Below the pieces are notes generated by a model. That model had not been told where the DNA came from and searched no databases. It was given only the letters and a program-made list of their open reading frames with translations. The translations under genes and the position numbers were made by a program. From positions 186,001 to 250,000 of the forward strand of contig NZ_JAVAMO010000002.1 of NCBI RefSeq assembly GCF_030758345.1: DNA of 64,000 nucleotides, written 5' to 3'. This DNA comes from Ruegeria discodermiae. Its GTDB lineage: Bacteria > Pseudomonadota > Alphaproteobacteria > Rhodobacterales > Rhodobacteraceae. How positions within the stretch are numbered: the first letter of the stretch is position 1; every line of letters starts with the position of its first letter. Of the stretch, positions 8,856 to 16,532 are shown piece after piece.

Positions 8856-9350
8856 ATGACAATTTCCAGACGAGACATCATTGCCGCAGGAGCAGCTTAC
8901 CTCTGTGGCCTCCCGGCCATGGCCGAGTCATCAGGGGCTTCAATCGAGTCGATGCTAGAAGAAGTGCGAAACCATCTTCTCGGTCGAACTGACGACAAGC
9001 TAGACATTGATGACACAAACCGAATGACAGGAAACGAGTTGAACAAACTGGTCGCGGGTAAGTCGGCCTACGGCACAACAAACAAAGACAAGGTGTATGT
9101 TCTGGCGTTTCAGCCTGACGGCAAAGCACTTCTGCAGCTTCAAGATGACCCACTGGAAGTTGGAAGATGGTGGATCACTGGCGCTGGGCACACCATTCAC
9201 TCACAGTGGCCCTTTGCAGCGGACGGCGAAGCGTTGAACATGTACTACCGTCAGGTGGATGACGACCTATTCGTTGCGCGCACGCTGGACGACCGTCGTA
9301 GCTCGTACTTCTTCATAGGTGAAACACCACCTGAACTCAGTTCTGTCTGA
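8856..9350 (+). CDS. Tat-type exported hypothetical protein
   Basis: 164 residues from the ATG at 8856, preceded by GGGAAGG six bases upstream. The N-terminus MTISRRDIIAAGAAYLCGLPAMA carries a twin-arginine motif, a hydrophobic core and an AMA cleavage site. The mature domain is acidic, rich in Trp/Tyr/Asp, and unrecognised. The 45 in-frame codons upstream (from 8721) are not needed. The stop is convergent with the HGG-like phage gene at 9377. Probably a periplasmic cargo protein. Confidence 0.55.
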   Translation: MTISRRDIIAAGAAYLCGLPAMAESSGASIESMLEEVRNHLLGRTDDKLDIDDTNRMTGNELNKLVAGKSAYGTTNKDKVYVLAFQPDGKALLQLQDDPLEVGRWWITGAGHTIHSQWPFAADGEALNMYYRQVDDDLFVARTLDDRRSSYFFIGETPPELSSV

Positions 9351-9376
9351 CTACGAAGGGCAACGAGCTGGCTGCC

Positions 9377-9649
9377 CTATTCGCCGCCGACCCCATCTAG
9401 TTCGTCCCGAACCAGCCGAAGAAGTTGATTGACCATCTTGCGCCGTTTTGCCTCTGCACCGCTGCGAGCACCGTGCTTGTAGGCCGGATTTTCCTTGCCC
9501 GGCCCGTGCCCGCCGCGTGCGCCATGCATCCGACAGACAGTCCAACCTCGAACAGCAGGGTTTTTGCAAGGAAGACCACTGCGCTTTGACTTGGCCGTAC
9601 ATCTTGGCGCTGAGAAGCCGAACTGCATGGGGTTGCTGTCATCTTCCAT
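9377..9649 (-). CDS. HGG-type small zinc-binding phage protein
   Basis: 90 residues from the ATG at 9649. Cys/His pairs CTAKSKRSGLPC and CRMHGARGG place it in the same small phage family as the protein at 3152. It is followed by a GPGKENPAYKHG segment and a basic helix. In intact phages this type of gene is usually next to terminase and acts around packaging or DNA ends; the exact role is unknown. Its start overlaps the stop of the upstream gene by 11 bases, so they are co-transcribed. Immediately downstream the phage reading direction ends and plus-strand cargo begins, which marks a likely deletion joint. Confidence 0.6.
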   Translation of the reverse strand: MEDDSNPMQFGFSAPRCTAKSKRSGLPCKNPAVRGWTVCRMHGARGGHGPGKENPAYKHGARSGAEAKRRKMVNQLLRLVRDELDGVGGE

Positions 9650-10214
9650 CTCTACGCCCCCCGGTCTCGACGTTCCCGACAATCGCCTGCCCGCCGTCTT
9701 CTACATTCACATGCTGAACCGTGACGGTTTGCTTGCCACCGTTCCGGTGTTTTCGAAGAGCTTCCATCTGCGCGGCGAATGTACGCGCGAGCTTGTTGAA
9801 GCCGGTATAGTGGAGTTGAGCCTGGGGTATTGTCTCCGTGCAGGCCAGCCACCGGGCTGACCGAATTGTCGCAACATGGGTAGCTGCCATCTGGACTGCC
9901 AGCATTCGCTCCACTGCATCTCGTGGCCCAATGTCGTGGATGATAGAAACCATGAAGGTCCGTTCGTCGTTTACTTCGCCTGAACCTCCCGACTCCGCAC
10001 TGTTTAGGGCCTTCAAGCAATGCGCCATCAGGTCACTGGCTTGTTGCTCGCAATCTGTTCCAAATACGTCTCTCAGCGCTCTGTGATGAAGAAGCTCAAG
10101 CTCATGACCTTTCTCTTCTGATCCTTGAAATTTTGCCAGCGGCCTACTCTCCTCGCCGGGTTGCTCCGCTTCGGCTTTTACCAAGTCTGCTGGCTTTGTT
10201 TTCTTACTGCTCAT
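9639..10214 (-). CDS. Conserved prophage protein, unknown function
   Basis: 191 residues from the ATG at 10214 (GGGAG eight bases upstream). It is mostly helical, with a conserved-looking C-terminal region (SARWLACTETIPQAQ, then YTGFNKLARTFAAQMEAL) resembling proteins that sit between the replication module and terminase in alphaproteobacterial prophages. The start overlaps the end of the upstream gene by 11 bases and the end overlaps the downstream HGG gene. No catalytic motif is visible. Confidence 0.55.
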   Translation of the reverse strand: MSSKKTKPADLVKAEAEQPGEESRPLAKFQGSEEKGHELELLHHRALRDVFGTDCEQQASDLMAHCLKALNSAESGGSGEVNDERTFMVSIIHDIGPRDAVERMLAVQMAATHVATIRSARWLACTETIPQAQLHYTGFNKLARTFAAQMEALRKHRNGGKQTVTVQHVNVEDGGQAIVGNVETGGRRDGR

Positions 10215-10623
10215 CTGTCTGCTCCCATTGTTTGGATTTTCCGTTCCACACCCGACCATTCGGCCCGTGCTTTTCCCACTCGGATAGCTGTCGCCATGCC
10301 TCCAAGCTGACCACTTTGCCCGTCCATGTTCTGGGCCTTAGCCCCACTGAGTTGCCGTGCGGGGGTTCAGGGGTGGTTTCCCGACAGATTGTCGGGAAAC
10401 CTTGGGCCTTGCCTTCAATCGCGTCAGCCTGTCGCGGTTGAAAGCTCCGCGCGCGCGGAAGGTCTGCGCCGCCGCCACGATCCTGATTATCGCGAAAAGT
10501 TTGCGCGGCATTCGGCTGGCTCAAAGTGGAACTGCCGGTTCCAGTTTCACGCTGAATGCAATCATCTGCATCGCCCTCTGCACGCATCCGGTCCAGTGCT
10601 TCGTATGGGTCAAACCACTTCAT
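10204..10623 (-). CDS. Prophage hypothetical protein
   Basis: 139 residues from the ATG at 10623, preceded by GGGGGAG. It begins MKWFDPYEALDRMRAEGD and ends with a Trp-rich basic segment (SEWEKHGPNGRVWNGKSK). The middle is low-complexity and probably disordered. No family function is known to me. It is the first gene after the DUF3987 gene, separated by an intergenic region that carries ordered 9-bp repeats. Confidence 0.5.
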   Translation of the reverse strand: MKWFDPYEALDRMRAEGDADDCIQRETGTGSSTLSQPNAAQTFRDNQDRGGGADLPRARSFQPRQADAIEGKAQGFPTICRETTPEPPHGNSVGLRPRTWTGKVVSLEAWRQLSEWEKHGPNGRVWNGKSKQWEQTDEQ

Positions 10624-10666
10624 AATCACTCCCCCAAGCAAAACGGGTGAAAGTGAATGCCGGGCT

Positions 10667-10747
10667 GCTAAAGTCGCTAAACTCGCTAAAATGGGGGTCT
10701 GCGCTGCCACCGGAGAGTGGCTGTTTAGCACGATTAGCGGGTTTAGC
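10667..10747. repeat. Two facing arrays of 9-bp-spaced GCTAAA repeats
   Basis: Three GCTAAA hexamers lie at 10667, 10676 and 10685, exactly nine bases apart. Three inverse copies (TTTAGC, ATTAGC, TTTAGC) lie at 10724, 10733 and 10742, also nine apart. Between them is a GCCAC/GTGGC hairpin (10706-10721). The whole is an imperfect long inverted repeat in the gap between the DUF3987 replication gene and the next gene. The spacing suggests an ordered protein-binding array, such as an iteron origin or an operator. Confidence 0.6.
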
Positions 10748-10779
10748 AGGGTGGAGACGGTTTTTAACTTTTTCGCCCA

Positions 10780-12267
10780 TCACGACCCCCGCACCACACG
10801 GAACGCCAGCTTCCGAGACCTGCCACGCACCTCTGTGCCTTCGGGGAGTTGGACGAGGTGGCCGAACTGCGCCAGCGTGTTCATTGCCTCTTTTGCCTTG
10901 GCAGTTTCCCGCAAGCCATTGGGTCCAAGTTGGGCCACGTCACCCGGCAGTATCTCGGGCTCGACCCATGAGGATTGCAACCACAGCCGCAGCGCTTCGG
11001 CCTGTTCGGTCTTCTCTGATATTACCGCTGCATCTGCCAGCCGAGACGCCTCAGATAGATAGTATTGAGCCAGAGCGATGCCGTTGCTCATGGCCTCGGC
11101 TGAAACCTCTCGCGCGTCGAGATTGCCCCAGAGTGTCATCACCGCAGCTATGCGCGCCGCCTGTTCTGCGCTCTTGGATGCGTGGGCCGTGACGTGAGAT
11201 AGGTCACCGCCGGGGCGCTGCGCCTGTTCGGTCGCGCAGTAGTAATCCCAGAGCAGCTTGCGGGCGTCGCCGTTGACCGCGAGCGGTTCAAGCTCAAGTT
11301 GGTTTTGGGTTCCTTCCTTCAGGGGCGGTTCAGTCGAAATGATGCTGGTCAGGCGCGCGCCAAACTGGTTCAGGGCAAGGTCGCTTTGCGGGTCATAGCC
11401 CTTGCGCAGCCTGTAGCCGATTTCGCTTTGAGGCTCAGTAATCAGGAACCTCGCCAAGAAGCCCTGACCGTTGGCGATAGGGTCTGCCAGCAGCGGGCGC
11501 ACCGCGACAGGCGTTGCCATCATGTGCGCCGCCAGCCTGCGGCCCCAGAGCGTTCCGACACCATCCCCTGCGCGGGTCCGGTTGATGGGTGATCCATCCC
11601 AGAAGCTCGACAACCCGGAACAGGTCTTCAGCTTGTTCTCGCTGTTCATGGCATGGCCGCCGAAGAAGCTGCCGCCCTCATCGGTGAATAGGCCTTTGGC
11701 CGGGAATCCCGTGAAGAAGGATTTCACCAGACCTTCAAAGGTTGGATCGGGCGACGTGCGCGACGGCTCTACAGGTGGCTTGGGTGGTGGTGACATAGCC
11801 TCAAGGTCTGCCTGCGCCTTGATAGCGCCGCCGCCTGTACCGGCAGCGGATTTTATCAACTTGGCTTGCCGCGCGTCCCAGAGCTTTTTGGCCGCCTCAT
11901 AGCGCGGATGGTCAGTCTTGTAGGACATATTCTGATCCATCACGTACTGGCGCAGGGCGGACAGGACCAGCTTGTCACAGCCGCTTTTGCGCTCGCCGGA
12001 TCGTGCCACCGTCAAACAGAACAGTGACACCGGAGCGGACCCGCCCAGCGTCTCAACGTCAGCGAATGCTTGTGTTGCCAGAGACGCCACGGACAGGGCC
12101 GATTGCGCCGCCAGTGCTACGGGTGCCTGGGTCTTGTCTTGTACGGCCAGCACAGCGGCCTTGAGCGGCCCCAGCGCATGCACCGGGTATGGATCACCAG
12201 CCGGAATTTCCCGCAACAAGGGCTGCGGGCCTTCTTCCATAAACGGTTTGGGTTGGATCATCGTCAT
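10780..12267 (-). CDS. DUF3987 (YfjI-like) replication-associated protein
   Basis: 495 residues resembling the DUF3987 family common in prophages and satellites, where it lies after a Toprim primase and is thought to act as a helicase-like replication partner. The N-terminal PYPVHALGPLKAAVLAVQ segment is typical. A Walker A-like position is seen as VARSGERKSGCDK, where a canonical GxxxxGKS is altered. The ATGA overlap of four bases with the primase gene shows coupling. It closes the replication module; the following intergenic region carries the ordered repeats. Confidence 0.75.
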   Translation of the reverse strand: MTMIQPKPFMEEGPQPLLREIPAGDPYPVHALGPLKAAVLAVQDKTQAPVALAAQSALSVASLATQAFADVETLGGSAPVSLFCLTVARSGERKSGCDKLVLSALRQYVMDQNMSYKTDHPRYEAAKKLWDARQAKLIKSAAGTGGGAIKAQADLEAMSPPPKPPVEPSRTSPDPTFEGLVKSFFTGFPAKGLFTDEGGSFFGGHAMNSENKLKTCSGLSSFWDGSPINRTRAGDGVGTLWGRRLAAHMMATPVAVRPLLADPIANGQGFLARFLITEPQSEIGYRLRKGYDPQSDLALNQFGARLTSIISTEPPLKEGTQNQLELEPLAVNGDARKLLWDYYCATEQAQRPGGDLSHVTAHASKSAEQAARIAAVMTLWGNLDAREVSAEAMSNGIALAQYYLSEASRLADAAVISEKTEQAEALRLWLQSSWVEPEILPGDVAQLGPNGLRETAKAKEAMNTLAQFGHLVQLPEGTEVRGRSRKLAFRVVRGS

Positions 12268-13124
12268 ACCGTGCCCCCCTCTTGCAGAATGTCATTGAAG
12301 TCTTTGCCATCAGGCGCGGTCATCATTGACACTCGCCATCCCTGAAGGCTTGCGCGTTTGGCCAGTTTGTGACCGGCTTCGCGCCCGGCGTCGTCGCCGT
12401 CCGTCGCGATAATCAAGTCCGATGCGCGATCCGGTAGGCGTAGCGATTTCATGCCGCTGGTGCTGAGACTGGCCCAGACCGTCGCAGGGCGGTCCAGCAG
12501 CCCCGACAGCAGCGACAAGCCTGTCTCGATGCCCTCGCAGACGACTATCGGCCCCTCGGTGTCAGACAGGCGCACAGCGCCCCCGGCGCAGGCCCCGAGC
12601 ATCATCTTGGCGCTCTTCTGCAAGCGCTCGCCCTTTTTGGTCAAAAACGTCCTGTGGCAACCGCCGGTCGGTTCGACCTTTGCCACCATTGCGTAACACC
12701 ATGTCATTGACGGCGCGTGATGCAGGTCAGGAACGAACCGAAGCGACGGCGGCAATTCACAGCTAATGCCACGCCCGCGCAAATAGTGTTCGGCCTTGGT
12801 GCCCCGGATCGGCACAGACGCATCCCAGAGCGCACGGGCCTTGGCCAGCTTAAGGGCGTCGTATTCCTTGCGCTTAGTCTCGCGCTCGCGTTCGGCCTCG
12901 GGATCGACCTGCGCCCGATTCAGCGGAACTCTGGCGGCATCTGCGATATCGCGGAAGTGACAGCCGCTCTTGAAGCAATGCAACAATAGTCGGCCACCGG
13001 ATTCAGTGATCGACAAAGCGGTCTGGTCGCGGCGGCGCTCGGTCTGGCAGATTGGGCAGGGTGCAGAACCCCGCCCGTTTTTCCAGTGACCGCCCAATGC
13101 GTGTGTGATTGCAGCGGCATCCAT
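12264..13124 (-). CDS. Phage/satellite primase with zinc finger and Toprim domain
   Basis: 286 residues. A CHC2-type zinc-binding N-terminus (CPIC around 23-26, then CFKSGCHF) precedes a linker and a C-terminal Toprim domain. The Toprim domain has the acidic motif VCEGIETGLSLLSG and the metal-binding IATDGDDAGREAG. It would synthesise RNA primers for the element's own replication. The start forms a TAATG overlap with the stop of the 34-residue ORF before it. The end overlaps DUF3987 by four bases. Length is at the short end for primases, as expected for prophage/satellite types lacking a helicase domain. Confidence 0.85.
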   Translation of the reverse strand: MDAAAITHALGGHWKNGRGSAPCPICQTERRRDQTALSITESGGRLLLHCFKSGCHFRDIADAARVPLNRAQVDPEAERERETKRKEYDALKLAKARALWDASVPIRGTKAEHYLRGRGISCELPPSLRFVPDLHHAPSMTWCYAMVAKVEPTGGCHRTFLTKKGERLQKSAKMMLGACAGGAVRLSDTEGPIVVCEGIETGLSLLSGLLDRPATVWASLSTSGMKSLRLPDRASDLIIATDGDDAGREAGHKLAKRASLQGWRVSMMTAPDGKDFNDILQEGGTV

Positions 13125-13228
13125 TACTTGCGCCCCCCGAAGTAGAGCGTGGCAATAAGCCTCGCTGCGGTTTCGGAAAGGCCGTGCTTACGGCGCAGGG
13201 TGGCGATTTGAAGTTGCAGGGTACTCAT
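13124..13228 (-). CDS. 34-residue ORF coupled on both sides in the replication operon
   Basis: A 34-codon frame (MSTLQLQIATLRRKHGLSET...) whose ATG overlaps the TGA of the winged-helix gene (ATGA). Its TAA overlaps the ATG of the primase gene (TAATG). Overlap at both ends strongly suggests that it is translated. The peptide is a single basic amphipathic helix with a helix-turn-helix-like KHGLSETAARLIA segment. Function is unknown. Confidence 0.6.
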   Translation of the reverse strand: MSTLQLQIATLRRKHGLSETAARLIATLYFGGRK

Positions 13229-13536
13229 GCTGCCACCTCCGGTGCTGGCTCGACTACTGAGCGGAGGACATATCGAGCGTGCGTTCCAGAAAACGGCCCG
13301 CCATGCTGTTCATTGATCGTCTCAATGCAAACGCTATGCTCGTGGCGCAGCACCCAAACGTAGTGAGACCACCGGGGGCCAGGAGTGTCGATTGGGGTGC
13401 AGCCATCGTCTCCGGCTGCAATGAGCGACGCCAATGCCCAATGGATGCGCCCGCCGACCATGATCTGGCGGGGCTTCTTACCTGGGTCTGTTACCCAGAA
13501 GGTTTTGTTGTTGAATCTCTGACTGATAGTTTTCAT
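13225..13536 (-). CDS. Small winged-helix protein of the replication module
   Basis: 103 residues from the ATG at 13536, eight bases after GGAAGG; a second ATG two codons earlier is too close to that site. The pattern ALASLIAAGDDGCTPID then RWSHYVWVLRHEH then GPFSGTHARYVL matches a winged-helix-type family annotated in Rhodobacteraceae mobile elements, which I recall rather than derive. It may control the replication operon or bind the origin. It is coupled to the 34-residue ORF downstream. Confidence 0.65.
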   Translation of the reverse strand: MKTISQRFNNKTFWVTDPGKKPRQIMVGGRIHWALASLIAAGDDGCTPIDTPGPRWSHYVWVLRHEHSVCIETINEQHGGPFSGTHARYVLRSVVEPAPEVAA

Positions 13537-13644
13537 CCGCATGTCCTTCCGTTGTTGAAAGGCTGCGGGTTTCGGACTATTCTTATGGTGCGAACCTAAT
13601 AGAATTGACCTCTGCCCGTGCCTGTTGCGGGTGGGGGTTTTCTT

Positions 13645-13815
13645 TTAGGCGGCTTGTGCATCGATAGCGGCGTCTATGTCGGCCTCTTTCCAGTAGAGGC
13701 GCGCGCCAAATTTGATGGGTTTCGGCAGGCGTCCGGTTTCGATATCACGATAGACAGAGCTGCGGCTGCGCCCGCCGAGCTTGTTTTGAAGGTCATTGAA
13801 GGAGAGAAGGTTCAT
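13645..13815 (-). CDS. AlpA-family excisionase/regulator
   Basis: 56 residues starting MNLLSFNDLQNKLGG, with AAGGTG eight bases upstream. The MerR/AlpA-type helix-turn-helix RSRSSVYRDIETGRLPKP and the following FGARLYWKEADIDA wing are clear. AlpA proteins regulate or direct excision by P4-type integrases, and the integrase gene lies two genes upstream. Likely a directionality factor or an activator of the replication operon. Confidence 0.85.
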   Translation of the reverse strand: MNLLSFNDLQNKLGGRSRSSVYRDIETGRLPKPIKFGARLYWKEADIDAAIDAQAA

Positions 13816-13864
13816 GGCTGTGCACCTTGCTGTTGCTTGATGCACTATCGTTGCCGCAAATCGA

Positions 13865-14575
13865 TCAACCTCTCATGCGGGACAATTCTTGAAATGGCCC
13901 GAACGGTGTCGAACTTTTCTTAAGTGCGCCAGTCTTTATGAGAAATGTGTCCAGCAGATGATTCCACATTGCATCCGCACGATTTCGAAACCCTTGATGA
14001 TCAGCATGAGTGCACCACTCAGAGAGCCTTCGATATGGGACTGTCAGCCCGTGCCGCTCGACTACCATCGAAACTGCATCGCAAGCGCTTAGTGTATTCT
14101 CGCTTTCGGCGTTCCTAGTGAGACTGAGACCAAAAACATCTCGGACGCTCAACGCGGACTGCCTCAACAAGAACTTCATGACGAAGTCTTTAGAGGGTCG
14201 TGCGCCCCTCGCCTTTGCCCCAGGGAAATTACCCCTGATCAGCATCGCTGCATTTGAGCGCAATGCGTCAGGAAGCGGAGCCCCAACGAAAGTATTCATC
14301 GCACAGACTTCAACCATTACATCTAAGGCCTCAGGCAACGACTGCGCCGCGCCGCCCAAAAGGCTAGCGGCGTCATTATCAACCTCATAATGCACATATC
14401 CGCCTTCTGTCTCGCGAATGCCGATGCCGGGCAATACAAAAATTAAAAAGTGTGTGAGGCCAATTTCGGTCACATCTTCTAGTGAGATTTTTTCGGGGCC
14501 CAAGAGATCCTGAATCCCCCCTTCGATAGCTGCGGTGGCAAGGTCAAATTGATCTTCCAGTTCTTCAGGGATCAT
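13865..14575 (-). CDS. Prophage cargo protein, unknown function
   Basis: 236 residues. An acidic N-terminus has a hydrophobic segment (LTHFLIFVLPGIGI), and the C-terminal region is helical and basic. Codon use is less GC-rich than in neighbours, suggesting separate acquisition. It overlaps the end of the integrase gene by 11 bases and lies before AlpA. In P4-like elements this position often holds defence or accessory genes, but no known defence motif is visible. Confidence 0.55.
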   Translation of the reverse strand: MIPEELEDQFDLATAAIEGGIQDLLGPEKISLEDVTEIGLTHFLIFVLPGIGIRETEGGYVHYEVDNDAASLLGGAAQSLPEALDVMVEVCAMNTFVGAPLPDALRSNAAMLIRGNFPGAKARGARPSKDFVMKFLLRQSALSVRDVFGLSLTRNAESENTLSACDAVSMVVERHGLTVPYRRLSEWCTHADHQGFRNRADAMWNHLLDTFLIKTGALKKSSTPFGPFQELSRMRG

Positions 14576-15773
14576 CGTCTTCTCCTGCGCCAGCGGCGCT
14601 TGGCTCTACATCCGGCAAGGCTAAACTCGATGCCCACTTCTCCATCAGCGCGCGCCTCTGCTCCAGGAAGTCCGTCCGACGGTATGCTCGCTCGACTGAA
14701 CCCCCGACGACATGTCCCAGTGCCGTTTCTGCCACCTCATGCGGTACGTTCTGTGTCTCCGCGACCCAATCACGGAAGGACGAACGGAAACCATGCGGGC
14801 GTTCAACCATTCCGCGCCGCTTCATCAGGCCGCTCATGGTCATGTCAGAAATCACGCCCTTGCGAACACCGGGAAACAGGAATCCGTCCCGCGCAAAGGG
14901 CGTCGCCTGTGCGATAACCTTCTTGGCCTCTGTTGATAGCGGCACTCGGAATTCGCTGGTAGCGTCCCTGCGCCCCTTCACGGCCTCTGCCGGGATCGTC
15001 CACACGTCACCTTCTATCTGATCCAGTTGGATGTGGCGCAGAGGGAAAGACCTTACTGACGTGAGGATCAGCAGCCGCAGCGCGAGCTCCGTAATCGTGC
15101 CGCCATCAAGGGATTGGTAGAAATCGGGAACCTCCTGCCAAGGAAGGGCAGGTATGTTCTTTGGCTTGTGCCGCTGCTTGCCCAAAAGCGCCTTGGCCTT
15201 GTCGGTCGCCTGCAAGTCCACTTCAAGCCCGAGAGCGGCAGCATGACGGAATACGATGCTCAGTCGGTTCATAGCCTTTCGGGCAGTATCGGCTTTCTGA
15301 TGCCAGATTGGTGCCAGCGTATCTCGAATGTCCTTTTGGTCGATATCGCCAATCGGCACCTTGCCAAGCTTGGGGAGAACATGAAGCTGCAACGGCGTGA
15401 ACCAGCGCCCCGCCTTGCCATCGCCCTTTAGTTCAGCCTTTCGGCTTTCAAAGGCATCATCGGCAACATCCTTCAGCAGGTGCAGCTTACTGGCTTCTTC
15501 CCGCTTGATGCGCTCGCGCTCTTTGATCGGGTCCAATCCACTACGCACGACAGCACGCCATTTGTCGGCCTCCTGGCGGGCTTCGCGCAACGAAACCTCC
15601 GGGAAGGGGCCGAGCCCCATCTCACGCCGCCGCCCGTGAACAGTCACGCGGAGAAACCACTGCGCGCCGCCATCTGCACGCTTGTGGAACCACAGGCCAC
15701 CACCGTCGGCAATCTTGCCGGGGTCAGCAGCCTTCAGGGTCGCGGCACTCAGCTTGTTCAACTGACGACTCAA
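14565..15773 (-). CDS. int: P4-type tyrosine recombinase (integrase)
   Basis: 402 residues with the usual order: DUF4102-like arm-binding N-terminus (LSAATLKAADPGKIADGGGL), core-binding helical region, and C-terminal catalytic domain. Catalytic residues are in place: Arg241 (TSVRS), Lys266 (VKGRRD), His327/Arg330 (PHGFRSSFRDW), His354 (ALGHVV) and Tyr364 (ERAYRRTD). It should integrate and excise the element to its left. P4-type enzymes usually use tRNA or tmRNA 3-prime ends. None is found directly beside it, but a degenerate tRNA-like 3-prime half lies at 18441-18490. The element's right boundary is therefore uncertain. Confidence 0.9.
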   Translation of the reverse strand: MSRQLNKLSAATLKAADPGKIADGGGLWFHKRADGGAQWFLRVTVHGRRREMGLGPFPEVSLREARQEADKWRAVVRSGLDPIKERERIKREEASKLHLLKDVADDAFESRKAELKGDGKAGRWFTPLQLHVLPKLGKVPIGDIDQKDIRDTLAPIWHQKADTARKAMNRLSIVFRHAAALGLEVDLQATDKAKALLGKQRHKPKNIPALPWQEVPDFYQSLDGGTITELALRLLILTSVRSFPLRHIQLDQIEGDVWTIPAEAVKGRRDATSEFRVPLSTEAKKVIAQATPFARDGFLFPGVRKGVISDMTMSGLMKRRGMVERPHGFRSSFRDWVAETQNVPHEVAETALGHVVGGSVERAYRRTDFLEQRRALMEKWASSLALPDVEPSAAGAGEDDDP

Positions 15774-16189
15774 TCTCGTCCACCTCTCTGTCCACCCTCA
15801 ATATATGGTATACGGTGGGTCACAGTGAAGTGCCGTGGAACACTTAATTATCTGGAATCACGGGATTCACGCAAAATCTGACGCACAGTGGAACACCAAG
15901 ATATAGGGATTGGATGCCTATCACCGGCACCAAAACAGACCACTTGGGTGCAAAGCATCCCTAACGCACTGAACAGAAATGATATTTCGGCGGTTCTAGC
16001 ACCCGCTTTTCAGCAGTATTGAATACGCTCGGCAAAGGCCAGTTTGAGGATCAGTCGGCGCAGCCTGATGTGGCCACTTTCCCATATTTTCCAAGGGTTT
16101 GAGAGGAATGTTAGGGCCGGTTCTAGTTTTTCCTCAAGGGTTGCAGGCGCACCCCCCCTCCTTTGAGCGTAACAGAAAGGAAAAAGCCA
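15774..16189. other. Non-coding region upstream of integrase
   Basis: No convincing gene. The octamer TGGAACAC occurs at 15836-15843 and 15889-15896, in slightly longer similar contexts (CAGTG...). These may be arm-type or regulatory sites of the integrase. The integrase promoter must lie here. No tRNA or obvious attachment core was seen. Confidence 0.4.
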
Positions 16190-16408
16190 TGATATTTCAA
16201 AAAACTATACACGGTGAAGCAAGCCAGACTTTGAAAGGACTCGACGACGAGCGCATTGATCTTGTTGTTACTGACCCATCATACCTTTGAAACTACCGCG
16301 ATAGGTATGGGCGCAAGGTGGCAAACGACACAAAGCCAGACGCGGTGCTGAGTGTCTTGCCCGAGCTCTACCGCGTCTGTCCCGTCAATTGCACTTGTGC
16401 GGTCGTTT
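16190..16408 (+). pseudogene. Dead N-terminal fragment of site-specific DNA methyltransferase
   Basis: The frame starting at the ATG at 16190 (MIFQKTIHGEASQTL) reads LDDERIDLVVTDPSYL, stops at TGA, then resumes in the same frame as NYRDRYGRKVANDTKPDAVL. This is the start of an N6-adenine/N4-cytosine methyltransferase of the type with DPPYLVNYRDRDGR-like sequence. The catalytic DPPY is altered to DPSY, a stop codon replaces a residue right after it, and homology ends near 16385 where the thermonuclease upstream repeat begins. It is a truncated remnant without SAM-binding motif I. Confidence 0.7.
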
Positions 16409-16500
16409 GTTAAAGCCTTCGTGCCTGCGAGAGCATTCTGTCAGGAGGTGCGAATGCGCGCGCTATTCCCGTTTTGATGCTTGCCGTTTTCGCCTTCGGG
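16399..16500 (+). pseudogene. 5-prime remnant of second thermonuclease gene
   Basis: Bases 16399-16426 match 2042-2069 at 27 of 28 positions, the region upstream of the intact thermonuclease gene. A ribosome-binding site (AGGAGGT) and an ATG at 16454 follow in the same layout. The signal-peptide region is frame-shifted by one base (MRALFP, then LMLAVFAFG in another frame), and similarity fades around 16500, just before the end of the RTX gene. Confidence 0.6.
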
Positions 16501-16532
16501 GATGACTCATTCAAGCCCTCCCAAAAGCGGAT

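Noticed and set aside
10780-12267. DUF3987 protein as a canonical P-loop ATPase
   Set aside because: The region at VARSGERKSG only partly resembles a Walker A loop, so ATPase function is not claimed.
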